54,371 nt of DNA from Selenomonadaceae bacterium (GTDB lineage Bacteria; Bacillota; Negativicutes; Selenomonadales; Selenomonadaceae), in NCBI GenBank assembly GCA_017535925.1, contig JAFXTD010000002.1:1-54371 (forward strand). Reading direction: 5' to 3'. The notes under the pieces were generated by a model, which had not been told where the DNA came from, searched no databases, and saw nothing but the letters and a program-made list of their open reading frames with translations. Position 1 is the stretch's first letter. The number at the start of each line of letters is the position of its first letter. Both the position numbers and the translations under genes were made by a program. Positions 38,938 through 47,800 of this stretch are shown here, one piece after another.

Positions 38938-40320
38938 CTAACTGCGGCGGAAAGAATTAATTTCGTCGGCAACAAATTCAACTTGCGTGCCGATAACAAC
39001 TTGAATTGCATTGCCGCTTCGGAAGATGCCTTTGACTCCCGACGCCTGCAAAATTTTTTCGTCAACTTTGGCGGAATCTTTGACGGTCACTCGCAATCGC
39101 GTCGCGCAGTTGTCGACCGCCGAAAGATTTTCCTTGCCGCCCAAGCCTTTGACAATTTGTGCGGCGAATTCTTCCGTGTCAAGATTATCAAAGCCGGAAA
39201 CTCCTTCGTCGTAGCGACCGAGCGTCGGCAAGTCAAAAGTCTCAATCACCCAGCTGAACACCAAATAATAAAATGTTCCGAAGACCAAACCCATCGGGAT
39301 AATCAGTGCGGGGCGTGTGGAAATTCCCCAAGACAAAATCATATCGATAAAGCTCGGCGAAAAACCGAAGCCTATCAGAATTCCCGATTCGCAACAAAAC
39401 CACATTGACACGCCGAACAAAAAGGCATGGAAGACGTAAAGCACCGGCGCGAGGAAGAGGAAGGAAAATTCAATCGGCTCGGTTATGCCCGTCAAAAATG
39501 AAGTCAACGCCATAGACATTAACGCGCCCGCAACTTTTTTTCGATTTTCGGGTTTGGCAGTGCGATACATTGCAAGCGCGACCGCCGGCAATCCGAACAT
39601 CATTATCGGGAAGCCGCCGGACATAAAAATTCCCGCCTTCGGGTCTCCCGCAAAAAATCTGTTCAAGTCACCCGTCACGACAACGCCCGTTTCGGGAACC
39701 GTGTACGAGCCGAAGACAAACCAAATCAAGTCGTTCAAAATGTGGTGGAGCCCCAAAGGTATCAGCGCGCGATTGCATACGCCGTAAACAAAAGTTCCGA
39801 AGCCGCCCAAGCTTATGAGCAATTCGCCGAAAGAATTAATCGCGTGTTGAATCGGCGGCCAAATGAATCCGAAGACAATCGCAAGACCAATCGCCGCGAA
39901 GGAAGTTACAATCGGGACAAAACGCCTGCCGCCGAAGAAAGCAAGAAATTCTGGCAGACGGATTTTATAGAAGCGATTGTATAAAAATCCCGCCGTCAAA
40001 CCGCTGACAATGCCGGCAAGAAATCCCATGTCAAGTTCGGGGTCAATTACCTTTAATGACTCGTTCAAAATTGTGCAAGCGATAAAACCCGCCAAGCCCG
40101 CCACGCCGTTATTATGCGTGTCTTTTGTGAGCCCGAAGGCGATACCTATTGCAAAAATTGTCGGCAAGTTATCGAAGGCCACTCCGCCTGCCTTTGCGAT
40201 TAGCGGGATGTCAAGCAAGTCGGGCGAGCCGAAACGCAAGAGCAGTGCCGCCACCGGCAAAATCGCTACGGGTGTCATTAATGCTTTACCGACACCCTGC
40301 AAATCCTCAAACCGTATCAA
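38938..40320 (-). CDS. nagE: PTS N-acetylglucosamine-type EIICB component
   Basis: This permease takes up and phosphorylates a hexose, most likely N-acetylglucosamine. The start TTG 40320 lies six bases behind AAGGAGG and gives 460 residues; a TTG at 40347 is upstream of that site. The IIC domain has VGKALMTPVAILPVAALLLR, GLHHILNDLIWFVFGSYT and TGITEPIEFSFLFLAP. The IIB domain follows, with the phosphorylated cysteine in VDNCATRLRVTVKD. No IIA domain is fused, so a separate EIIA is needed. It lies downstream of fba on the same strand. Confidence 0.9.
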   Translation of the reverse strand: MIRFEDLQGVGKALMTPVAILPVAALLLRFGSPDLLDIPLIAKAGGVAFDNLPTIFAIGIAFGLTKDTHNNGVAGLAGFIACTILNESLKVIDPELDMGFLAGIVSGLTAGFLYNRFYKIRLPEFLAFFGGRRFVPIVTSFAAIGLAIVFGFIWPPIQHAINSFGELLISLGGFGTFVYGVCNRALIPLGLHHILNDLIWFVFGSYTVPETGVVVTGDLNRFFAGDPKAGIFMSGGFPIMMFGLPAVALAMYRTAKPENRKKVAGALMSMALTSFLTGITEPIEFSFLFLAPVLYVFHAFLFGVSMWFCCESGILIGFGFSPSFIDMILSWGISTRPALIIPMGLVFGTFYYLVFSWVIETFDLPTLGRYDEGVSGFDNLDTEEFAAQIVKGLGGKENLSAVDNCATRLRVTVKDSAKVDEKILQASGVKGIFRSGNAIQVVIGTQVEFVADEINSFRRS

Positions 40321-40350
40321 ACGAAATCCTCCTTCAGATAACTTCAAAAC

Positions 40351-40385
40351 TAAACCGCCCCCAAAATTTGAGAGCGGTTTTTTTC
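40351..40385 (-). terminator. Candidate terminator between fba and nagE
   Basis: On the minus strand AAACCGC pairs with GCGGTTT across about 15 bases, followed by TAGTTTT. The T run is better on the plus strand, so strength is doubtful and read-through into nagE is likely. Confidence 0.45.
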
Positions 40386-40413
40386 GGTCGAAATTAAGTT
40401 AAAAATTTTTTGC

Positions 40414-41403
40414 TTATGCAATTGCCATGATGGCTGCCGCAGAGCCTTCGGAGCCGAGAACGTTTTTAATCTTGTGGGCGACGAGTTCTTTGATGTAGTT
40501 GCGAGCGGGAGTGAGGTATTGACGCGGGTCAAAGTGTTCGGGGAATTGGTCGAAGTGTTCGCGGATACCTGCAGTCATTGCAAGACGGAGGTCGGAGTCG
40601 ATGTTGATTTTGCAAACAGCGGATTTTGCTGCTTTGCGGAGTTGGTCTTCGGGGATGCCGACTGCGTCTTTAAGTTTGCCGCCGTGCTCGTTGATAATCT
40701 TGACGTATTTCGGAATGACCGAAGATGCGCCGTGAAGAACAATCGGGAAGCCCGGGATTTGTTTTTCGATCTCGGCGAGGATGTCAAAGCGAAGTTCGGG
40801 CGGCTCAAGAACGCCGGTTTCGGGATTGCGGGTGCATTGTTCGGGTGTGAATTTGAATGCGCCGTGGCTGGTGCCGATAGCGATGGCGAGAGAATCGCAA
40901 CCTGTCTTGGAGACGAATTCGACGACTTCTTCGGGTTTGGTGTAGTGAGCTTTGTCGGCGTCAACGCTGACATCATCCTCGACGCCTGCGAGCTGACCAA
41001 GTTCCGCCTCAACCATTACGCCGTGAGCATGTGCGTATTCGACAACTTCTTTGGTCTTCTCAATGTTTTCCTCGAAGGGATAGTGCGAGCCGTCGAACAT
41101 GACGGAGGTGAAGCCGCCGTCGATGCAGGACTTACAAGTTGCGAAATCCGGACCGTGATCGAGATGCAGAGCAATCGGAATGTCGTTGACTTCGAGAGCT
41201 GCGCGGACGAGGTGAACAAGATATTGATGGTTTGCATATTTACGTGCGCCGGCGGAGCATTGAAGAATGACGGGCGATTGGAGTTCGGCAGCGGCACTGG
41301 TGATGCCCTGAACGATTTCCATGTTGTTGACGTTGAACGCGCCGATTGCGAATTGACCCTCGTGAGCCTTCTTGAACATAGCTTTGGTTGTGATTAACGG
41401 CAT
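40414..41403 (-). CDS. fba: Class II fructose-1,6-bisphosphate aldolase
   Basis: This zinc aldolase splits fructose-1,6-bisphosphate in glycolysis. It has 329 residues. FAIGAFNVNNMEIVQG, ALHLDHGPDFATCKSCIDGG (zinc His and catalytic Asp), SVMFDGSHYPFEEN, VEAELGQLAGVEDDV and IAIGTSHGAFKF are all in place. The start ATG follows AGGAGG. Codon use is biased as expected for a highly expressed gene, and its own good promoter precedes it. Confidence 0.96.
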   Translation of the reverse strand: MPLITTKAMFKKAHEGQFAIGAFNVNNMEIVQGITSAAAELQSPVILQCSAGARKYANHQYLVHLVRAALEVNDIPIALHLDHGPDFATCKSCIDGGFTSVMFDGSHYPFEENIEKTKEVVEYAHAHGVMVEAELGQLAGVEDDVSVDADKAHYTKPEEVVEFVSKTGCDSLAIAIGTSHGAFKFTPEQCTRNPETGVLEPPELRFDILAEIEKQIPGFPIVLHGASSVIPKYVKIINEHGGKLKDAVGIPEDQLRKAAKSAVCKINIDSDLRLAMTAGIREHFDQFPEHFDPRQYLTPARNYIKELVAHKIKNVLGSEGSAAAIMAIA

Positions 41404-41472
41404 TTAGCATACCTCCTAAAAATTTATTCACATATATTCGCGGGGCTTGCACCCCTCCTAAACAACGTTTGT

Positions 41473-41502
41473 ATTTTAACATATCGGCGGGCAAAGTTGC
41501 AA
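41473..41502 (-). promoter_or_regulatory. Sigma-70 promoter for fba
   Basis: On the minus strand: TTGCAA (41502-41497), 18 bases, TAAAAT (41478-41473). The 70-base leader contains a GGGG/CCCC hairpin around 41442-41455 and an additional AGGAGGGG. Confidence 0.65.
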
Positions 41503-41558
41503 CAATCAATCAAAAATTTTTTGACAATTCAAGCCCTCCATTTTCAGGTTTCAACTTT

Positions 41559-41578
41559 CTAACCACTAACCACTAAAT
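41559..41578 (-). repeat. Partial heptamer element (CTAACCA family)
   Basis: Two tandem CTAACCA units and CTAAATT. No inverted arm is seen. It encodes the end of the 33-residue protein. Confidence 0.7.
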
Positions 41579-41660
41579 TAATCAACATGAACAGAAAAAA
41601 AATTACGTGAACCGCCGCAATCGCGATTATCGCACGAATTCCCCAACGTAAAAATTTCAT
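41559..41660 (-). CDS. 33-residue membrane protein
   Basis: It begins MKFLRWGIRAIIAIAAVHVI and continues FFLFMLINLVVSG, one membrane span. AAGGAGGA lies six bases before the ATG. It follows truA by 31 bases on the same strand. The last codons (LVVSG) and the TAG come from a heptamer repeat, so the native C-terminus may differ. Confidence 0.55.
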   Translation of the reverse strand: MKFLRWGIRAIIAIAAVHVIFFLFMLINLVVSG

Positions 41661-41691
41661 AAAAAGTCCTCCTTATTCAAGTCGTTTGAAA

Positions 41692-42477
41692 TCAATAGAA
41701 AACTTCCTGCAAACACAAACCTTGAGCGGGAGCAGTCGCGGGAACGAGGCTTCTGTCGCGGGCGTCGAAAATTTTTTTGAAGTCGTGGAGGCTTATTTTT
41801 TTTCTGCCGACAGCAACCGTCAACGCAACGATATTTCGCGCCATGTGATACAAAAATCCGTCGGCGTGAATTTTTATCGTCAAGCAGTCTCCGCCGAAAA
41901 GTTTTTCCTCAAAAATTTCCGCCGCAAAAATCGTTCGGACAGGATTTCTTTGCACATTGCTTACCGCTTTGAAAGTCGTAAAATCATGCGTGCCGATTAA
42001 AACTTTCAAAGCCTCGCGCATTGCCTCAACGTCAAGCGGGCGGAAAATGTGCCAAGCGAATCGATTAACAAAAGGATTGGTCGCCGCGCCGCGCAGAATC
42101 CGATAGAAATAAATTTTGCTCTTCGCGCCGTGCAATGCGCTGAAATTTTTGTCGACTTCCCGCGCCTCGCGAACGACAATATCATTCGGCAAAACCGTGC
42201 CGGCAGCAAGAGGAATTTTTTCAACGTCAATTCTTCCGTCGGTGAAAAAATTTACGACTTGCCCGAAAGCATGAACGCCCGCGTCCGTTCGACCCGCCGC
42301 CGCCAATTCTATTTTGTCGCCGAAAATTTTTTCAAGCCGCTCTTCCAAAATATTTTGCACGGCGATTCGCGGAGGGCTTTGCCATTGAAAGCCGTTGTAA
42401 TTCGTTCCGTCATAAGCGACCGTCAACGCGATGTTCCGCCGCCGAAGTTTCAATTCAGCTTTGTGTTCCGAACGCAT
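41692..42477 (-). CDS. truA: tRNA pseudouridine synthase A
   Basis: TruA makes pseudouridine at tRNA positions 38-40. It has 261 residues. NIALTVAYDGTNYNGFQWQ opens the protein, the catalytic D65 is in AAGRTDAGVHAFGQ, and FLYHMARNIV and DFKKIFDARDR are conserved. ATAGGAGG lies in the end of ecfT, and the genes overlap by 23 bases, a common ecfT-truA arrangement. Confidence 0.95.
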   Translation of the reverse strand: MRSEHKAELKLRRRNIALTVAYDGTNYNGFQWQSPPRIAVQNILEERLEKIFGDKIELAAAGRTDAGVHAFGQVVNFFTDGRIDVEKIPLAAGTVLPNDIVVREAREVDKNFSALHGAKSKIYFYRILRGAATNPFVNRFAWHIFRPLDVEAMREALKVLIGTHDFTTFKAVSNVQRNPVRTIFAAEIFEEKLFGGDCLTIKIHADGFLYHMARNIVALTVAVGRKKISLHDFKKIFDARDRSLVPATAPAQGLCLQEVFY

Positions 42478-43267
42478 AACTCAATCCTCCTATCGCTGCA
42501 CAAATTAAAATCACGAACGCCGCCGCGAAATAATCCGAATTTTTTAAGCGCAACTGTTTCATGTGAGTTCGTCCTTCGCCGCCGCGATAGCAACGAGCCT
42601 CCATTGCCATTGCCAAATCTTCCGCCCGCCGAAAACTTGAAAGGAAGAGCGGAACCAATATCGGAACCATTGCCTGCAATTTTTTCATGAAGCCGCCCGA
42701 TTCGAAGTCAAGCCCGCGAGATTTTTGCGCCTTGATAATTTTATCCGTCTCTTCAAGCAGTGTCGGCACGAATCGAATTGCTATCGTCATCATCATTGCC
42801 AATTCGTGAGAGGGCACTCCGATTTTTTTCAGCGGCGACAAAAGTTTTTCCGTTGCGTCGGTGAGCTTGAGCGGCGAGGTCGTGAACGTCAGCAAACTTG
42901 ACAGGACAATCAGCAAGACCAATCGCAAACTTATTCTTATTCCGTAAATGATTCCCTCCGTCGTCACTTTGAAGACGTAAATTTTCGCGAGGACTTCTCC
43001 GTCGTGGCTTACGAAGTGAATCAGCAGCGTGAACAAAATTATCCAAGCGAGCGGTTTGACGGATTTTAAGACGGTCAGAGGAGGAACTTTCGACAAAAAA
43101 ATTAATCCCGCCGTCAAAATCATCAACGCGAAGTAAGCCGCCCAACCTTGCGCCGCGAAAATCAAAATTATCAGCACGAACAACGAAATTATTTTTGTGC
43201 GCGGGTCGAGCCTGTGTAAAATTGATTGACCGGGAAAAAATTGTCCGAGTGTTATATCTTGCAACAT
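42455..43267 (-). CDS. ecfT: Energy-coupling factor transporter membrane subunit EcfT
   Basis: EcfT couples the ATPases EcfA1/A2 to vitamin-binding S components. It has 270 residues with five to six membrane segments. HRLDPRTKIISLFVLIILIF is the N-terminal signature; AQKSRGLDF and AMEARCYRGGEGRT are the two coupling-helix motifs. The usual ecfA genes are not upstream; a DUF4422 glycosyltransferase gene is there instead, three bases away. Confidence 0.93.
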   Translation of the reverse strand: MLQDITLGQFFPGQSILHRLDPRTKIISLFVLIILIFAAQGWAAYFALMILTAGLIFLSKVPPLTVLKSVKPLAWIILFTLLIHFVSHDGEVLAKIYVFKVTTEGIIYGIRISLRLVLLIVLSSLLTFTTSPLKLTDATEKLLSPLKKIGVPSHELAMMMTIAIRFVPTLLEETDKIIKAQKSRGLDFESGGFMKKLQAMVPILVPLFLSSFRRAEDLAMAMEARCYRGGEGRTHMKQLRLKNSDYFAAAFVILICAAIGGLSYAFGTQS

Positions 43268-43270
43268 TTA

Positions 43271-44725
43271 TCAAACGTCCTCGCGGTGCATTATCGGCAA
43301 CTCTTTGATTCGCAAATGATTTTTCATGAGCCAAACCGTAAATAATCTTTCGCAAAAAAATCCCGCAACTCGCGAATAATCATGACCCATTTCGCCGAGA
43401 GATTTTCCGTTGGCTTCTATCTTGTCACGCATTTCTTCCGTTGCTTCGATTATAAATGAAAAGAGCCATTCGCAGTAAGCGTTGAAAATATTTCGGCGTG
43501 TCACGTGAACGGCGGCAGGAAAAATTATAAAGCCGTTAATCACGTCGTCGAAGGCGTCGAGATAATCGGGTTGAGTTCGAATCAAATGAGAGCGAACAAT
43601 TCTTTCGGCAACACGAACCAAATCGGGCTGTCCCGTCGACAAAATCATTGTTTCAAGTTGCGTGCGGTCTGTGAATCCTTCATTTTGAACGATAATATCA
43701 TAATCGCGAAGGAGAGATAAAATTTCTTCCGCGCTTAAAATTTTTTCCGCGTCGAAATTTTTTTGCGTCATGTTGCTCGTGAAGAAGCGGCGGTAATGAC
43801 AAAAGCCCGTGTGCGTGTGCGAAGTGTTTTTCCAAATCCAGTAGAGCGCGGTGACCTCGTCGAGAAAAGGATTGAGCCGGCTGATATTTTCTCCGGTATC
43901 GTCGCCCGCGTAGCCGAAATCTTTTTTTGCAAGAGCGTGCCCCGCGTGAATAAATTTGTAACCTTCGGGCAGGGCGGAAAGTTTTGCGTCCTTGTGAGTG
44001 ACAACGTAAACTCCGACATCTGCGGGCGGCATAATTTTTTCAATCAAACACCATGCGCCGTTCGCCGTCTTGAAAACTTTAACCTGCGCGAAAATATTTT
44101 GATTAGCCGCGAGCCAACTTTCAAGCGCGGAATTTTTTCTGACGAAGGCAAAAATTTTTTCGGTCGAAGCGTCCGTTTCAATCAGCACGTCGATAAATTC
44201 TTCGGGCGTTCGTTCGTTGCTTAAGATAAGCGCGTCGAAGTGATGAAACTTGCATTCTTCGAAGGCGCGATAAATTTTTCCGTAAACATTTTCATAAATC
44301 GGATAAAGATTTTCGGCAATGCAATCAAGCTCAACTTTCAAATAACATTTTGTGCGAAAATTACTCTTGCCGAAGAAACAATCGAAGTCGAGCACGCGCT
44401 TCGAAAATTTTTCGCGGTTGAGCAAGGCGATAATGAATTCTAAAATATCGCAAGAAAAAAAGCCGTCACGATTTATTTTGGCAAAGCCTTCGACGGACAT
44501 ACTCTGCCAATGCTTCGGAAATTTTTTAAGGTAATCGTAAAGCTCCGCGTCGTCGGTGAAAATCAAATACTCCGCCGTGTTTTCAAGCAGATTTTTTATG
44601 TCCTCTGCCGTAAAATTTTTTTCTTTAAAATCAATCTGCCCGACAACTTCGGCGGGTCTGTCGATTTTTTTTCGGAACGCCTCGACATCGCCGCAAACCA
44701 ACACGCGAGGCACATACTTCGCCAT
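43271..44725 (-). CDS. DUF4422 glycosyltransferase-like protein with an N-terminal extra domain
   Basis: It has 484 residues. The last 270 match DUF4422: GVYVVTHKDAKLSALPEGYK, DDTGENISRLNPFLDEVTAL, TGFCHYRRFF and IVQNEGF. Such domains occur in capsule and polysaccharide clusters and are predicted glycosyltransferases. The first 210 residues (VPRVLVCGDVEAFRKK, VLDFDCFFGKSNFRTKCYLK) are an additional domain seen in such proteins, perhaps binding acceptor. AAGGAGGAA precedes the start. It sits three bases upstream of ecfT where ATPase genes are expected. Confidence 0.82.
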   Translation of the reverse strand: MAKYVPRVLVCGDVEAFRKKIDRPAEVVGQIDFKEKNFTAEDIKNLLENTAEYLIFTDDAELYDYLKKFPKHWQSMSVEGFAKINRDGFFSCDILEFIIALLNREKFSKRVLDFDCFFGKSNFRTKCYLKVELDCIAENLYPIYENVYGKIYRAFEECKFHHFDALILSNERTPEEFIDVLIETDASTEKIFAFVRKNSALESWLAANQNIFAQVKVFKTANGAWCLIEKIMPPADVGVYVVTHKDAKLSALPEGYKFIHAGHALAKKDFGYAGDDTGENISRLNPFLDEVTALYWIWKNTSHTHTGFCHYRRFFTSNMTQKNFDAEKILSAEEILSLLRDYDIIVQNEGFTDRTQLETMILSTGQPDLVRVAERIVRSHLIRTQPDYLDAFDDVINGFIIFPAAVHVTRRNIFNAYCEWLFSFIIEATEEMRDKIEANGKSLGEMGHDYSRVAGFFCERLFTVWLMKNHLRIKELPIMHREDV

Positions 44726-44740
44726 GAAAATTCCTCCTTG

Positions 44741-44789
44741 TCAGCTGTCAGCTGTTAGTGGTTAGCGGTTAAAATTCTAACAGCTAAAT
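44741..44789. repeat. Heptamer palindromic element between the DUF4422 and giant genes
   Basis: TCAGCTG twice, TTAGTGG and TTAGCGG (44741-44768), then TTAAAATT and inverted CTAACAG and CTAAATT units. It lies between the divergent genes and four bases before the giant gene's -35. Confidence 0.85.
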
Positions 44790-44792
44790 TCA

Positions 44793-44821
44793 TTGACAGA
44801 ATAAAAAATTTTTACTAAAGT
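44793..44821 (+). promoter_or_regulatory. Sigma-70 promoter for the giant RTX gene
   Basis: TTGACA (44793-44798), 17 bases, TAAAGT (44816-44821). The start codon lies 49 bases further, behind TAAGGAGATG. Confidence 0.8.
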
Positions 44822-44870
44822 GTACTCCGCGGCGATGAAATATTCAAATAAATTTTAAGGAGATGTTTCC

Positions 44871-47800
44871 ATGAATGATTTTATTTTCGACCTGCAAAGG
44901 TTCGCGACAACTGAAATCAAAAAGGACAACTCTACTACGATTGACGGCGTGACTTACACCGCAGTTGAAGACGCTGTTCTTAATCTCGACTCTGATAACA
45001 AGGTTTCGGGCGTTGCAAGCGGCTCCGTTCAAGCGGTCGTGGCGGGTGCGGAAAATTCTCCGACTGTCACTTTTGATACCTCCGACGGCGCGATTGATTT
45101 CACTGCAACCGGCGACGGCTCTGTCCTAACTGTCAAGCAACTTTTCCCGATTGAATTTATCGGCGGCTCCTTTACTTACAAAGGAAACATCATTGATATA
45201 AGTAAAGGTTCCGACCTCGCCATTGTCAATCAAAATGAAAATTACAGTTTGCGCAATGAAAATCATTTTGAATATGATTCCCGGTACATTTTTACAGACT
45301 CCTCCATGACTTCCGACAGCAAACAGGTCACCGGCAAATTTATCTTGACCGACGGCACCGTTACCAGAGAATTGAACTTGAAACAGCTTGGCAAGGTTAT
45401 TAACAACTTCGCCGAACGCGGCTTTACTCTTGCACAAGGTTCAAGCGAGGTTTTAACGATAGGCAGCTATACTTTGACCGCCACCGCTGCCGACGACGAC
45501 GCAGGCTTGAATATCTCTCTTGGCAAAGACGGCATAACGCTTGTTCCGAATCAAGGCGACGGCACGCTTAACGTGGCACTCACGCGCGGCGACACCGAAA
45601 TTATTTCGGGCGTTTTGGAATGTTCGAGCGGTTCAATAACTCTCGGCTATGACCACGCCGTCACCTTCGCGAAAGATACGACCTTCGATTTCACTTGGAA
45701 CAACAATTATGTTTTCACTGTATCCACGAACGACAAAGCAACTACCAATGTCGAATTGACAAGTGACGGAAAAATTTTATTCACGCCCGGCAGCAATGAC
45801 GGCGGTTTAAATATTTCCTTAACCAAAAGCGACGAAACCGTTTTCGACGGCGAATTGAATATCACTAACGGCTCAATTTCTTTCGACCCCGCCGAGCAAA
45901 AGTTTTCCTTCACCCAAGGCACAAAGATTGCTCTCACGATGGGTGGCGGTTCACAGGAAATTGATTTTGAAATTGCCGACAAAGACGCAAGCTTTAAAGT
46001 CGAGGCGGACGGAAGCGGCAACTTTACAATCACGCCCGACGAAAACGACGGCTCCATTGACGTTACTCTCAAACAAAACGACGAAACCATTTTCCAAAAT
46101 AATTTAAGCGTCAACGGCCCGATGATTTTCAATCCCGCAACGCAATTGCTCACCTTAAAGGACGGCACGACAGTTTCTGTCACGTTCAACGATTACACAC
46201 TCACTGCCACTGCCGACGGCGACGCTGCAAGTACAATTTCTTTGACATCGGACGGAATTTCTATCACGCCCGACACGACCGACAAAGGCAAATTGAAACT
46301 CACACTTACCGGCACTTCAAGCGGCTCCTTGTCTGCCGACATTGAAATTTTGAGCGGCGGCTTCCTCTTCGGCACGGACGGGGCTTTAACCGTCACGAAA
46401 GGCACCGAATTGCAAATCGATTTCGGAAATGATTACATTGTCAATTTCAAGGCGACTGACAAGGCGGGCGGCGTAATTTCTATCGGCACTGACGGGATAA
46501 CTTTCGCGCCCAACTCCGATGAAGAAGACGGCGGCTTGCAGCTCACAGTCAAACGTGGCGACGATACGCGCACTGCCTCACTCGACGTTACAGGCTCTGT
46601 CACTTACAAACTCGACGGCACCATTTCTTTGACCAAAGGCACCGTTGTTAAAAATGTTTTTGACGACGGAAATATTTTGACGATAACCGCCAACACCGAC
46701 GCAAGCGGCTCAATCCTCTTTAATCCTCAAACAGGCTTGACGATTAACCCGAAGACAGCCGACGCGCTGACAGCCACCTTGACGACCGGCGATTTGGAAG
46801 TTGCAAAGTTCACGTCGATTGACGGCTCAATCACTTACAGTAACGGCATTGTCACGGCTGGCAAAGGCACTTCAGCTAATCTGCGCGTTTATGACACTTG
46901 GGACACTAAGTTAAGCACGAGCGGCGGCACTTCCTCCATTCAATTTACTGACGACAGAACAATTTACACCGCAAACGACGGCGCGACTTTTGTATTGGAT
47001 TATCTCGACGACACGACGCTGGAAATTCAGAACGGCTCGTTTACCGATATTTACGCAACCGAAACTTCAGACGCAATAGAACTTGTGTCCGTAGGCTCGA
47101 CCTTCAAAGCCAACGACGAGGAATTTGTTTTCACGCTTGAGAAGGCGGGCGACTATACGCTTAACGGCATTGACGTCACCACGAGCGAAGACAATACCAA
47201 AGTCGTGCTTGGCGGCGATTATGATACCGTTCAATTTGCGGCGGACGCAGGCATAACAGTTTCAGCGACAGAGGATAAAGGCTTCCGATTTAAAATTGGC
47301 GACGACGGCACGATTACCATAACCCCGACTGACAGCGGCGACTTCGGAGTAAGCAGCGGCTCTATAACTTTCGGCGACGGACAAGCTGCCATTGCTAAAG
47401 GTACGACGATTTCAATGACGACGAACGATAGGGTTGCTACGTTCACTGCCGATAAAGATATATCTGTATCGTCAAAAATCGAAGATGATATTTATTATCT
47501 TACGCTTGATGAGGCGACCGCCGATGTTACCATTGCTCAAGACGATAAAACGATTTTGGCGGGCGAAATGGTAATCGACGGCGTGTTCAGCTATCGACCC
47601 GAAACGGGCACTTACGGCTTGACGGGCGCGAACTCTTCACACGGCGACGGCAACAATACTTCCTTGCAATTCACGACGGAAGGACCAACCGGCACTTACA
47701 CTTTCAAGGCGGAGACGAACGACACGACCGTTGTTTTTGTCCCGACATTCAGCGACGGCAAATTTGAAGTCAACTTCCCGAACGAAAATAAACAAGCGAT

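Noticed and set aside
41404-41509. Leader peptide or riboswitch upstream of fba
   Set aside because: There is a small GGGG/CCCC hairpin and an additional AGGAGG, but no known riboswitch core and no convincing separate short ORF.
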